Source: Macrotrachela quadricornifera | Taxonomy: Eukaryota > Rotifera > Eurotatoria > Philodinida > Philodinidae | Reading direction: 5' to 3' | NCBI GenBank assembly: GCA_022393335.1 | Contig: JAJEKB010020944.1 | Location: 816,893 to 880,892, forward strand | DNA length: 64,000 nucleotides | Program-made: the position numbers and the translations under genes | Shown here: positions 1-10,572 of the stretch, piece after piece | Layout of the letters: each line of letters starts with the position of its first letter | Position numbering within the stretch: position 1 is the stretch's first letter | The notes under the pieces: generated by a model | What the model saw: the letters and a program-made list of their open reading frames with translations, nothing else | Database searches by the model: none | Told to the model about the DNA's origin: nothing

Positions 1-815
1 AAAAAAGAAAAGAAAAAAAACAGAGAAAGAGAAAAAAAGAAAAAAAATCGTAAGAAAAATATATTTAAGTATTTTTTTATAATAAAGAAAAATATTAAAT
101 AAAGTTTCAATGAATTCTTCTTTAGTCTGAATTTCAATGTTCTGAAATTTCAATTATCTTTTCTATATGATTAATCCTTTCAATCCCGACAATTTCTTGC
201 GTTCTATACAAACAAGAAAAAAATAAAAAATCTCTCTCTTGCGTTCATTAACATACATCTCTGCGCATTTATTTAGTTTGCAGAAATCACAATAATTTTT
301 GCAAGTCAGAAATTTTCAAATTTTCAAGGATTAAAGTTATCAATAATTTTGACATGCTGACTATAAAATTTGTACCAATCTGATATTTGTCACTCCATGG
401 CTTCATGCTAAAATCATAGCTGTTACTGTTGGACGCTTCAGAATTACTTTGTCAAGTGATACATGCTTTGTTTGTCGCACATACGGAAGCAAAATTGAAT
501 ACAATGGGTCATCTCTTCGATTCGAATACGCAGACCTACATTCATAACGGTATTTGGTGTGAAAATTTGATTCATTCTCGTCGATCAACAACTGCTACAA
601 CCACCACATCGATGCCCTTTCAATATTAATAGAAGATCGTTTTCTTTGTCAAAGAAATGAACAATCACTTGCACTATTTTCAATGATCAAAAATACATCT
701 GATTCTGTTATTTTTCATCTTCTTTTTTTCTTCATCAGAGTCACGATGACCTTTTCAATTAAACATCCAAATCATGATTCATGAATGCTTCTGTCTTTCT
801 TTCTTTCTTTCATTC
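1..815. other. Gene-free AT-rich stretch
   Basis: The first ~60 bases are almost pure purine (A/G). The rest is AT-rich with stops in every frame at short spacing. No convincing coding, RNA or repeat signal was seen. Confidence 0.5.
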
Positions 816-819
816 TAGA

Positions 820-1616
820 TGAAATTCAATTCCACTGTCGTTTATCTTGCCTTGTTGGTCTTGGCTTAATTCTTATTGATGGATGTGGCTTATTTTCACA
901 GATCTATTCCAAGGAAAGATCCATCAACAACGACGGAATCATCATAGATGGAAGATTGGATACGAATCTTTTGTTTTGTGAATCTTTTCATTATGGTGGT
1001 GACCTAGTTCAATTTATTTTGTCAATATACGAATGAGAATCAGTCGCAATCTTTTGTACATCTTCGATCAACAAAGTTATTTTCCAATAACTTCGATCAT
1101 TTACCACTATTTCAATCTTCACAGTGCTATGATCTCCTACATATATGTCGAACAACGAGACAAACGATCCTCAATGAAATCATTGCTCAGATGCGATGTG
1201 CTCATAAATTTACTATTGTGACTAAACCCGAACCAGAAGCTGATCAAACAATTTTCATGTACATTGAAGTGATTCGAGCAGTACGATCATTGTTTCTTGT
1301 CAATGATTATGATCATGGACAAGATGCCAATACGATCTATGCTTCACTGCTTCGTCAGATGTTTGCTTCATTCTTTCAATCAACCAACTTAGCTCTAACA
1401 TGGGGTAATCATCGTCTACAACTGAAATGTTTCTTCACATTGAAATTATTTACTGATGAGCAGCTGGTTGCAGTTTATTCGATCGATATTCGACAAAAGT
1501 TTCAACTTTGGTACAATCCACTGCTTCATCAAGACGGCCATATCGGTGATAAAGTGAAGAAATTCAATGTTTGTTTGTGTGCTTTTTGCAAGCATGTTTC
1601 CAATAGTTCTCGTTAA
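820..1616 (+). pseudogene. Decayed fragment of an unrecognised protein gene
   Basis: From about 1023 to 1616 one frame stays open (about 197 codons) with balanced composition. It includes the stretches KFTIVTKPEPEADQTIF and SIDIRQKFQLWYNPLL, so it looks like former protein-coding sequence rather than chance. Upstream, from about 820, a hydrophobic leader-like segment and a piece reading FHYGGDLVQF lie in other frames separated by stops, which suggests at least one frameshift. No family is recognised; the Trp/Asn-rich WGNHRLQL segment may be its most conserved part. It could be a cargo gene of a retroelement or a decayed copy of a multi-copy rotifer gene. There is no clear start and no introns that would repair it. 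Confidence is moderate that it was once coding and low for anything more. Confidence 0.4.
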
Positions 1617-1619
1617 TGG

Positions 1620-2630
1620 TCATTATCTGAAGATGTTGCTGTTTGCTTCAATGAAGCTCTCGATGACTACCAGTTCGACATTAATTAATATTTGGCAGTT
1701 ACTAGACTTTCAAATAGTCTTCGTAATGCATCGTCACGTGAACATTTTCTTCGTCACTTTCAATAGCAACTTACTCTCGTTTGTTTTTCATATGTGTGTC
1801 TATCACTCAAGTCACATTCATTCATCATCTTTCCACATGAAATTTTGCAATAGTACTTCATAAGCTCAATTTCATTTTCTTCCTTCTTTAGATTGATCTT
1901 TTCGGATGTTCTTTTCAGATACAACCTTATGCATAGTGAAGTACATCAATAGATAGAAGAACACGATGAACTTATTTTGAATACAATGTGAACTAGTCAA
2001 TATCATGACCTGTGTTGGTTCAAGTAAATATTTTCCTTGATCAATTCTTGATTGAAATGACAGATCAAATATAAGCTTGATCATTGCTCTGTTTTTTTCT
2101 ATTTTAGATCTTTCCATTTCTAGCCCTGAAGAGTGCTACCTTCATAAAGATACGAAACTCGCCGGCAATCCTAAATAACTGCATTACTTAGTCTTTGATT
2201 TTCTCAAACAACAACACATTTTATTATTGAATTCGAAGTGATCGATTGCTGAAGAAGCAAAAGTTGAGACTAGTAGATTGATTTGTATTTTGAGTGAATA
2301 TAGGTCGATCTGTTCTCATTTGATTTACATCAATCGGAAGATGCGTGGTTTGAGTCCCGCATTCAGGAGACTTCATGATTTTGCTTCTGATATGTGTCGA
2401 TGACATCTTCACTAAGCTTCTGCCCTTGTGATGGAAAATCAGCTACTGAAAAGTAGAAATCAAACTCAGCATCTCGATTTGTATTTGTCAATGCAGGTTG
2501 ACGATGTTTTCAATCACACTCTCACCCTCACCCTCGTCTTCATGTTACATTGATCGAATGCCTTGAAGAATCAAATATTGTAATCGAAAACAAGCTATTC
2601 ATATATTAATTCAATGAAATATCTAGAAAA
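1620..2630. other. Gene-free stretch with a CCCTCA motif
   Basis: No convincing gene. The only notable item is a short C-rich hexamer run, CTCACCCTCACCCTC, near 2519-2540. It is the reverse complement of the GAGGGT hexamers found at 14 kb, 15.57 kb and 61.96 kb. Confidence 0.5.
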
Positions 2631-2631
2631 T

Positions 2632-3577
2632 GAAGCACATAACATGCGATGCAAAAGCCTTTGGACAAATGTTGACCTCTTCTAGATCATCTAACTAACT
2701 GAAAACTCAGTCAATTTTTTTTTGTTAAAAAGAGCAACGTCTGAACTACAAAACGTGTAGCAGACATATTTTTGCGAAACACATGTGTGAATGAAGAAAA
2801 GCTAAAACCTAAGTACCTCTAAAAAAGTTCTTCCAGCTGCGAAAAGTGTGTAATTTTCAATGATTTTCAGCCACAAAAACTGCATCGTGATAAAAATATT
2901 ATACTATCAGGTGTTGTCTCAAAACCTTCATTGATATCAACGTTGATGACTTTTAACGCTCTACGCTCAAGACAGAAAAAGTTTACGAACTGAAAGTTTC
3001 GTAGAATAGAGTCTTGTGCGAAAACTGTAAGATGCTAACGATATCAGCCACCATATCGATAGATCATGGATAAATTGATTACTTTCATGTATTACTATTT
3101 TGAAATACATCAATTTACAATAATTCATCAGTTGAAAGAAAGGTTTTTGTCGTTGAAGAATACTTGGATTAAAGGAATGACTAAATGACAAACTACCTTT
3201 CATACAGCAATAGCACTTTATAGTCAAGATCGAATATTAATTCAAGTTTAAATATATGATCGGAAAGAGCACTCTTTGTTCTACAAAACTTACCATTAGA
3301 TAGGTTTTTTTATTTTATTCCTAGGTCAAAAACGATGAGTAGGAAATATTAAAAGATGTTCTAGAACAGTGAAGTTGCAAGAAATTTTTTTAGAGGTACT
3401 TAGTATTTAGCTTTTCTTCATTCACACATGTGTTTCGCAAAAATATGTCTGTTACAAGTCTTGTAGTTCAGACGTTGCTCTTTCTAACAAAAAAAAATTG
3501 ACTGAGTTGTCAGTTAGTTCGATGATCTAGTAGAGGTTAAGATTTGTCCAAAGACTATTGCACCGCATGCTACTTCG
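2632..3577. mobile_element. Foldback (long inverted repeat) DNA element
   Basis: Two arms of about 200 bp, 2632-2842 and 3383-3577, are reverse complements at roughly 85-90% identity by eye. Shared landmarks are the T-run after GACTGAGTT, the string CACATGTGTGAATGAAGAAAAGC and the outer TTTGGACAAAT. The spacer of about 540 bp has only a short minus-strand open frame (2967-3227, 86 codons) that resembles no protein I know. The structure is typical of a non-autonomous DNA transposon. No target-site duplication could be fixed with confidence. The arm divergence indicates an old insertion. Confidence 0.75.
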
Positions 3578-3719
3578 ATAGTAAAAGCACGATATCTAAA
3601 CGAATGCCTTAATGTATCAAATGCATATTTAGAATTGTCATGTCACACGGTTGTGCCAAAAAACAACGATAACTGATCATGTTCATCATTCTCTATCAAT
3701 TATTTTCCAAATTGCTTCC

Positions 3720-4935
3720 GTTATTCCCTCCACTGAAGGGAGGGCGATACGGAAAAAAGTGAAATGCGTTTGTGGGTATATGTGTATGTGTGTTTGTGCC
3801 AGGGTCGAAAAAACATCGAGATAAAAAAAACTAAAAGATCACAAAAATTAAAAATTAATCTTTTGCGAAAGGTTTTTGGCACCGAGGTATGACACTTGAT
3901 CATCAGCATTGCTGATTGTGGTGGTACTTGAATTGATCAATTGCTGTTAGGAATTGGTGAGGTTTGGTATATTTCATCGAAAAGATGGTTTTTTGCACGA
4001 ATTAAGGTTTGCACCATAGTGTATGATGAATACCATTGCTAATTGTGGTGGTACCTGAAGTGATCAATTGATGTTAGGAATTGGTGAGGTTTGGTATTTT
4101 TCATTGAAAATAAGTGTTTTCTCACGAACTAAGGTTTTTACAATGGTGCATGATGAACACCATTGCTGATTGTGGTGACACCTGAAGTGATCCATGGTGG
4201 TATATGGCAATATTAACTTCGTTAGATGCGTTTATTCCCTCCACTGAGAGGACGACTATACGAAAAAACTGAAAAGAGTTCCTGTTTCTGTCGTTGATCG
4301 CAGGTCAAAGACCCGATCTAGCAATATTTGTTTTTCGCAAAGGTTTTCAAGGTTGAGGAATCCGAATGTGACATTAGTTTTCCAAAATTTGTTGTGATTA
4401 ATATTTTTTCATAAAGGGTATTCCCTCGACTGATGGGAGGGTTATATGGAAAAAAAACAGCTTGCTTGCTTGTCGTCGGGATCAAAGGTCAAAAATATCT
4501 GTTCTTCAAAAAATCGATTGGAGAATCGCAACTTTAAGGTCAACTCGACGCCTTACGTTTGAGCAAAGGTTTTCGGAATCCGGGAATTGAGTGGCGTATT
4601 CATTTTTTTGAAATTTTTAAATGAATATTTTACGTTATAAAAGGCTTTTTTAAAGAAAATAATGATGTTTTATAAAGTTTGACCAAAGATTCTACTGGGT
4701 CATGGTATCGAATGGCGTTATTCGTTTTTCAATTTTTTCAAATAATTTTTTTTTGCTCAAAAAATGATTTTTTAAAGAAAATAATAATTTTCTACAATGT
4801 CTGACAAAAGTCACGGGGTCAAGGAATGGACTGGTGATGCCAATTTTTTAAAACTCTTTTGAGATTAATGTTTTTACACAAAGGACAGATTTTTTTACAA
4901 AAGAACTTTTTTTTTATAAAATTTCATCAAAGATA
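3720..4935. repeat. Degenerate repeat field, including a 127-bp tandem repeat
   Basis: A block starting CATTGCT(G/A)ATTGTGGTG recurs at 3907, 4034 and 4161, an exact 127-bp period, over about 3890-4200. A second motif, TATTCCCTCCACTGAnGGGAGG, occurs near 3722, 4231 and 4430. Between about 4340 and 4930 a looser ~118-bp unit (AAAGGTTTT...GGAAT...GTGGCG...TTTTT) repeats with strong decay. No coding sequence was seen. The field ends just upstream of the hairpin/CTAG structure at 5068-5099, so it may be the interior of the same element. Confidence 0.65.
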
Positions 4936-5060
4936 ATTGACGTTGAAAACTTCAATTGGCTTTACTTGCTGTGATATTATTTTCCTATAAAACTAGAAAG
5001 CTGAATTGTAGAAAAACAATTGTCAGTTGAGAAAAAAGTTTGATACAGGAAACGGCTAGC

Positions 5061-5104
5061 CCTGAGTGGCGCCCTGTAGGGGCGCCGACGAACGACTAGT
5101 CGTT
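5061..5104 (+). mobile_element. Helitron-like 3' terminus (hairpin plus CTAG)
   Basis: A perfect GC-rich hairpin, GGCGCC at 5068-5073 and again at 5081-5086 with a 7-nt loop, stands out in AT-rich DNA. It is followed after 9 nt by CTAG (5096-5099) and then T. Helitron 3' ends are known to have a hairpin roughly 10-12 nt before CTRR, inserted ahead of T. The CTAG is also part of a palindrome, AACGACTAGTCGTT (5091-5104), which offers a competing explanation. No matching 5' TC end was identified. Confidence 0.35.
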
Positions 5105-5108
5105 CCCA

Positions 5109-6193
5109 TAATGGAGCATACATGTAAAACTTGAAACTTGAATTCAACTATTCAATTATTGCTTCAATTATTCAACTATTCAATAATTGAATAGTTGAAC
5201 TTTTCAATTATTCAACTATTCAACTATTCAACTATTCCTTCAACTATTCATCTTTGAGGATGGTGAGCTCAGATGAGGGTGTAGGTGTAACCCTTGAAGG
5301 CAGAGCACAAGATGAGGGTGTGGGCGTAATGCTTGAAGGCAGCGCACAAGATGAGGGTGTGGGCGTAACCTCTGTAGGCAGCGCACAAGATGAGGGTGTG
5401 GGCGTAATGCTTGAAGGCAGAGCACAAGATGAGGGTGTGCGCGTAACGCTTGGAGGAAAGCACAAGATGAGGGCGTGGGGTAACGTCTTCAAGCAGAGCA
5501 CAAGAAGAGGGTGTAGGCGTAAACCTTGAAGGCACAGCAGAAAATTAGGGTCTGGGGGTTATCCATGTGGACAGGGCAGTGTGAGGGTGAAGTCGCTCTC
5601 CGTTAGGGAGGTAACTAGCGGAGGATAGGTCACTAAGAAATAGTGAAGGGGAATGTATTTTCTAGGAAAGGCTCTTTGAGGGCGATGGCGGAACTCTCGT
5701 ATATGTTGATTGTGGTTTATGGATGAAGGAGAGATTGTTGAAGTTGAGAGAAGTGGTTGAAGGTGATAGTGAAGCGTCTGCCGGGGCTAGAGCCTGATAT
5801 GAAAGCTTATGACAGATGGTAAAAGGGCACACATTGTATTGGCATGAGGCGGAGGTGAATAGTTGGATAGTTGAATAATTGAATAGTTGAATAGTTGAAT
5901 AGTTGGATAGTTGAATAATTGAATAGTTGAATAGATGAATAATTGAATAATTGAAAAGTTCAACTATTCAATTATTGAATAGTTGAATGGTTGAATAATT
6001 GAATAGTTGAATAGATGAATAATTGAATAATTGAAGCAATAATTGAATAGTTGAATAATTGAAGCAATAATTGAATAGTTGAATAATTGAAGCAATAATT
6101 GATTAGTTGAAGCAATAATTGAATAGTTGAATAATTGAAGCAATAATTGAATAGTTGAATTCAACTTTCAAGTTTTACACTACTGTAATGGAG
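5109..6193. mobile_element. hAT-type non-autonomous element carrying a minisatellite
   Basis: The element runs 5117-6185 (about 1.07 kb) and is flanked by an identical 8-bp duplication, TAATGGAG, at 5109-5116 and 6186-6193. Its ends are inverted repeats: the left begins CATACATGTAAAACTTGAAA, and the right, read inward on the other strand, begins CAGTAGTGTAAAACTTGAAA. An 8-bp duplication and CA...TG ends are the hAT signature. The arms continue as AT-rich ATTCAACTATTCAATTATTGCTTC-type repeats (5150-5250 and 5850-6165) that are themselves inverted relative to each other. The interior holds a 39-bp minisatellite and GC-richer DNA up to about 5840. No transposase is present. Confidence 0.8.
5266..5545. 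repeat. 39-bp GC-rich minisatellite
   Basis: About seven tandem copies of a 39-bp unit containing GCACAAGATGAGGGTGTGGG, decaying toward the right. Because 39 is a multiple of 3, several frames on both strands stay open and give artificial 13-residue repeat proteins; I treat none as a gene. The array sits entirely inside the hAT-type element and contains the GAGGGTG core also seen in the hexamer arrays elsewhere. Confidence 0.9.
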
Positions 6194-6199
6194 CGCGAA

Positions 6200-6766
6200 A
6201 ATTTTGCTTTAGTATAGACTCACATGAATCAGTTGTAAATTGATTCTTAGCAGTTTAAACCAGTATCGTTACTATTAAATGATCGGGATCATATTAAAGA
6301 ACTAAGCCAATCAAATTATGTGTTCTTCACGCAAAATTTCTGTTTAATAAAAGTGAGAACTAATTGAAAGAGTTTTATATTCTTGTGATTCTATATGGAA
6401 TCAAGAGTTGAAATATCTAAAATGATCGGACAAAGTTTACTTAAATACAGCGATGTAATATTTCTTTGAGAAAAGGGTCAACAAATCCACAGGTTGAGCG
6501 CTACCTTGTTGAATTTTATTCTGTATTGATAGTTTTAGAATAGTATAAAAATCTTAAATGATACACGTGTTTCTACTTCATTTTATATAGAGAGTGAAAA
6601 TGAAAAATAGAGTAGGGAGAGACATTACAACTTTTCTTGATTCAGTCGAGAGTCAACTGAGTGGAAGCGGCGAACGTTACATGCAATTAATAAAGAGAAT
6701 CTACTGCAGTAATCGAAATATTTTTCTTAGGGAAAGATAAGTTAATCTGTTTTCAATCTAATTGAT
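6200..6766. other. Gene-free stretch 3' of the glycine-zipper gene
   Basis: AT-rich with scattered stops and no repeat or coding signal recognised. It probably holds the 3' untranslated region of the minus-strand gene ending at 6767. Confidence 0.4.
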
Positions 6767-7967
6767 TCAGTTCCTAAACAAACTGGAAGCCCAGCCCACA
6801 GCAGCACCTACTGCACCTCCAACGAGGGTACCAACACCAGGTATAATTGTTGTGCCAACCACAGCACCAACAGCAGCGCCTTGTACACCACTCATACCTC
6901 TGCTTCTTTTTTTTGGATCGTCTGATTGGATATCTGTAGCAATCTTAAATAGTAAATAAAGAAATTCGAGTAATTCCCATACAGTGATATGGTTGATAAA
7001 TACCTGAGTCACCATAGCAGCAGGATTGCAGATTAAGTATGCAATAGGTTGAAAAGCATTATCCCAATCTACTGCTTCTATCCCGGTTGATAGTGTTTCA
7101 GCAAAGTTGCCAGCAAGGTAACTCCCAAGCAGTCCGCCGGTGATACCGCCAGCTAAGCCGCCAATTACCGCTCCGATAGGAGCACCAATGAGAGCACCCA
7201 CCGGACCACCAAAGACACCACCAATACAAGCGCCCAATTTTGCGCCAACCAATGAACCAGCCTTAAAAATTTTTTTTGAAAAATCAATCGACAAATATGT
7301 AAAATAATAGGTTAGCGTGGTATCTCCTATGATTTAGACCTCTATAACTTGTCTCTCACAAACCTTTTTTATGATTAAACAAGATATGCATGTATATGAC
7401 TTACACTAGCTCCTGCCAACCCAAGTGACCAACTACCAGCGATCTCGGCTATAGTTTTTATGGTTTTATGTGGAAGTATATGTTCTTTGTCATTCCGGTC
7501 TTCATATATAGCTCCGAGAATTCTACAGCCGTCGGTAACTATTGCAATTATAAAGAGCGCCTTGCCGGCAACTTTCAAACATTTGTCAATTTTGCTAGCA
7601 CATTCGATAAGACCTTTGGGCACCCTGATATGCGGGTTTGCTCGATGAGGAAATCCATTTGGATCAATATTGATATGCGGAAAATCTGCTCCTCTGTGTG
7701 GCATGTCGAACCTGATAATTGGAGCACCTTGAGCAATGAAAATTACCTTGGTGAATATGAAAATATAGGTAGAAGAATTTTACCTGCTTTCCCATTAACA
7801 GTTTTGACAGTCATGTCAATAACACCTGCCTGGGTTGATCGGTTCAAATGTCCAGTTGGTATGAGTTTGAATCGGGTCTGGCCTATGACCCCTGCATTAA
7901 TTGAGTCCAGGAACGAGCCAATTGGACTTAGCAAAACGGTGGCCCAAGTTTTATTCTCATTTGACAT
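6767..7967 (-). CDS. Glycine-zipper putative membrane protein of unknown function, four exons
   Basis: Exons read 7784-7967, 7405-7727 and 7261 down to 6767. Introns are 7728-7783 and 7262-7404, both GT...AG and phase-consistent. A further in-frame 60-nt GT...AG stretch after residues PAAMVTQ probably splits the last exon. The protein is about 313 residues (333 if that stretch is coding). The N-terminal third contains a His/Pro-rich segment (MPHRGADFPHINIDPNGFPH). The middle has a possible membrane helix (KALFIIAIVTDGCRILGAIY). Then come two glycine-zipper blocks, GACIGGVFGGPVGALIGAPI and GAAVGAVVGTTIIPGVGTLV, suited to membrane insertion or tight helix packing. There is no obvious signal peptide. 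The PH-rich plus glycine-zipper layout recalls bacterial secreted or polymorphic-toxin-like proteins, so acquisition from bacteria is possible; that is inference. Function unknown. Confidence 0.65.
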
Positions 7968-9415
7968 GTCGATTGACGTTTTTATTGCTTAAGTAATGAT
8001 TATGTAGACCCGTTAATGTTTTAACTCCAACCTACCTATAATAACAGTTTTTATGAAACACGATCTGAAAGAGAGTGTTGAAGCATTTAAGGGTAAAATA
8101 TCAACCCATCTTCACCCGTCATGGTACCAGCACAGACCGTTACCGATAGCGAAGGAACGATGATGTCGATGGCAGGTGCGAATATAGATGAGGATAATTG
8201 TGAAAAAGTATAAAATGATGATACCTGATGATAGACGCGTGTAACAAAACAAAATTATTAACTCGATTGCCTGCCTATCTTATTAACACCTATATTATAC
8301 AACACAACTGGTATCTCAACGACAGAAAAAACAACACACAATCCGTCGGCTCGCAATAAATGGAATGTCAGCATGATACAAGAAAACAAATACTAGTTTT
8401 CGAATTATCCATACACGACATACGAGATTATCCTTTTTAATCATAGAAGAAAAAGAGCAAGAAAAAATATCAACATATATATATATATATATACCCTACA
8501 AACTATCGACTCACAACGATACACGAATGAAAGAGAGGTACACACTAGACAATTTCATGACCTCATACTGTTTTCCTGATGTTTCTTCTTCTTCGTCTTC
8601 TTTCACATTAACTACTGCCTATTTGCAATATCGCTCGCTCGACTAATCTTCCCGCCCCTCTGATGAAAATTAACAAATGCAGGTATAGTACATAACTTTT
8701 CATTGTTGTTGTGACTACCGCTGCTTCCTCAACTTATTCGGAATGACATTAATTTTAGCTCACTTCTTCTTCTTACTGTGTTTTCTATACTTACTTACCT
8801 CCAAAAAAAAAACAAAAAGTAATGTGTTGAAGGATATTGTATTGTGTTCCAGAATAATTGTCAACGACTAACTTTGACGATAAAAATCCTACCCTATATA
8901 CACGATATCGTCCCACTTTACTCGGATTTTCTCCCTTTTTCTAACTTAGTTTTCTTGCTTTCTTCCAAAGATTAATATTTATTTAAACTACATATCGATA
9001 TTTTTTGTTTTCTTTTTTCTTCCTGCGTTTTTTACCATCAAACATCAATCACTAAATTTTTTACAATCCCGCCACTCCAAAATGTCGTTCGTACATGTAT
9101 ATTTATATCAGTGAATTGTAACCTCTTGGCATAGGTGGTGAACCCATTAGGCTTGAAGAGGCTCAAGTCTCGCCAAAATATAGAACGGAGAGACCTGGGG
9201 AGACTCAGTTTTTCAAAAAAACCTCTTATAGAATCTTGTAAATATGTGAAATCAAAGGCTTTTTTACTTCTGGCGCTGTTCCATAAATTTCCAACACATT
9301 TATTGAGACAACCATTAGGTGGGGTCCAGTGTTTTTGCTTCTCTAGTTCGTCTGATCTACACTATTGAGCTGACAGTAAAAAAGAATTGTCAGTAATTAG
9401 ATTCACACTGAACCA
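7968..9415. other. Gene-free stretch with a (TA)n run and a dispersed repeat
   Basis: Holds the empty-site copy of a dispersed repeat (about 8050-8120), a TA run near 8478-8493 and pyrimidine-rich stretches (8580-9060). The region just upstream of 7967 should contain the promoter of the glycine-zipper gene, but no clear motif was found. Short open frames around 9135-9368 look accidental. Confidence 0.45.
8053..8125. repeat. Dispersed repeat copy with an unoccupied TTAA site
   Basis: The sequence GAAACACGATCTGAAAGAG...GAAGCATTTAAGGGTA...CAACCCATC matches, with a few substitutions, the two flanks of the piggyBac-like element at 25468-25501 and 26091-26125. The TTAA at 8087-8090 corresponds to the duplicated TTAA in the occupied copy. 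Confidence 0.75.
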
Positions 9416-9444
9416 AGGTGAGGATGTGAGGGTAAGTTCTAGCT

Positions 9445-9487
9445 GCCATGACGCGTTTCGATTCACCTTCGAGTCTCATCAGATGGC
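9445..9487 (-). ncRNA. Hammerhead ribozyme motif 1 (PLE type)
   Basis: On the minus strand the 43-nt unit reads: stem I GCCAT, core CTGATGA, a stem-II segment bounded by GA and TC, core GAAA, a very short stem III CGCG, cleavage triplet GTC, then ATGGC closing stem I. All core nucleotides of the hammerhead consensus are present and stem I is perfectly paired. A minimal stem III of this kind is known from Penelope-like elements. On the plus strand a telomere-like GAGGATGTGAGGGT lies about 10 nt away (9420-9433), the same layout as at 15.57-15.63 kb. Confidence 0.8.
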
Positions 9488-9695
9488 TTTTGAAGCTAAA
9501 TTTCAATTAAATTGAATAAAATTGAACTAAAAGTATCAGTTTCATGCATTTCTAATTAAATCTAAGCTATTACTCTGTTACAAACCAAATTTCAATCAAA
9601 AAAGATTAAAATTCAACTTGTAATGGCAATAAAATCACTAGCATTAGTAAGTTCTAGCTGAGAGTGAGTGTGTTTCATTAGATCAGTTCCAAGCT

Positions 9696-9740
9696 ATTTA
9701 CGACGTTTCGTCCTTCTTTAAGAGACTCATCAGTAATTCT
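9696..9740 (-). ncRNA. Hammerhead ribozyme motif 2, degenerate
   Basis: The minus strand carries CTGATGA (9727-9733), stem-II partners GTC and GAC, and GAAAC (9705-9709), so the catalytic core is intact. Stem I does not pair well and stem III/cleavage site is two nucleotides shorter than in motif 1, so activity is doubtful. The 14-nt string GTAAGTTCTAGCTG occurs beside motif 1 (9432-9445) and again at 9649-9662, which shows that this is part of a direct duplication. Confidence 0.6.
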
Positions 9741-9967
9741 GAAATTAATTTAATCTTTATCTGAAATGAATAATAGAGAAAAGTACAGTTTGGTGATGGA
9801 GTGAGAAAAGAAAGATAATTTATAAGTATGATTTTTATTATTTTATATAATGGGACAGATACTTTTATTGATAGATAGTTGAAATAGGGGGTTTACAAGA
9901 AAAGGAATGAGAATGAAATAGTCTTTTGTGAATTTTGAGTCGTGAGGGTGAGGTGAAGGCGAAGGTG

Positions 9968-10396
9968 GTCATGTGAAGTGAACCCAACACGCTATCCCAA
10001 GTGTGGCTCACTTCTCATAGAAAAAAACTATTTGAATTGGAGCTCATATTCTAAGATGCTCTCTATACAAAATATAAGGAAGTAATTAATTAATGATTCA
10101 GTATTTGACTAATTATTATTTCTCGCATAGCTACTAATTATTCGATAATTAACTAATTAATATTCAAATTATACTTATTCATTTTAACTTTTCTGGAGCT
10201 ATCTGAGAGCACCATTAGTACCTTTTTATCAGCTACCTAAGGACACCCTTAGATAGCTGATAAAAAATTATCAGGATACCCCTAAAGAGACCTCTTCAAA
10301 ATTTGCGTATTGCATCATATATTTAAAAATTGGTAAAATATGGATTTGGACTCGACTTAAGCTGATGTCAACTTAGGTTCACTTCATACGACCATC
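9968..10396. mobile_element. Candidate MITE with a central hairpin
   Basis: Imperfect terminal inverted repeats: GTGGTCATGTGAAGTGAACCC at about 9968, and on the other strand at the right end GATGGTCGTATGAAGTGAACC. Inside, TTTTTATCAGCTAnCTAAG pairs with CTTAGnTAGCTGATAAAAA (about 10224-10266), a strong hairpin. No coding sequence and no clear target duplication. Confidence 0.5.
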
Positions 10397-10572
10397 CTCT
10401 CCATCATCTTGAAGTCTTCAATCCACACTTTGGATGAACAAGCAACATGTTTCATTATTTGTTCCAAACAGAACGACTTTACTGCTGTAAGAGACAAACA
10501 AATCGAGATGTTTCCATAAATGAAATAGAGATAAAATAGACCGGTAGTTTATTTCAAAGAACAGGTGGTTGA

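Noticed and set aside
5240..5535. Several overlapping open frames giving 13-residue repeat proteins
   Set aside because: They are different phases of a 39-bp minisatellite; a unit divisible by three keeps frames open on both strands without coding.
5964..6164. Ile/Asn/Tyr-rich minus-strand frame
   Set aside because: Translation of the AT-rich ATTCAACTATTC repeat arm of the hAT-type element.
9135..9368. 77-codon plus-strand frame
   Set aside because: No recognisable features, and it lies in repeat-like DNA next to hammerhead motifs.
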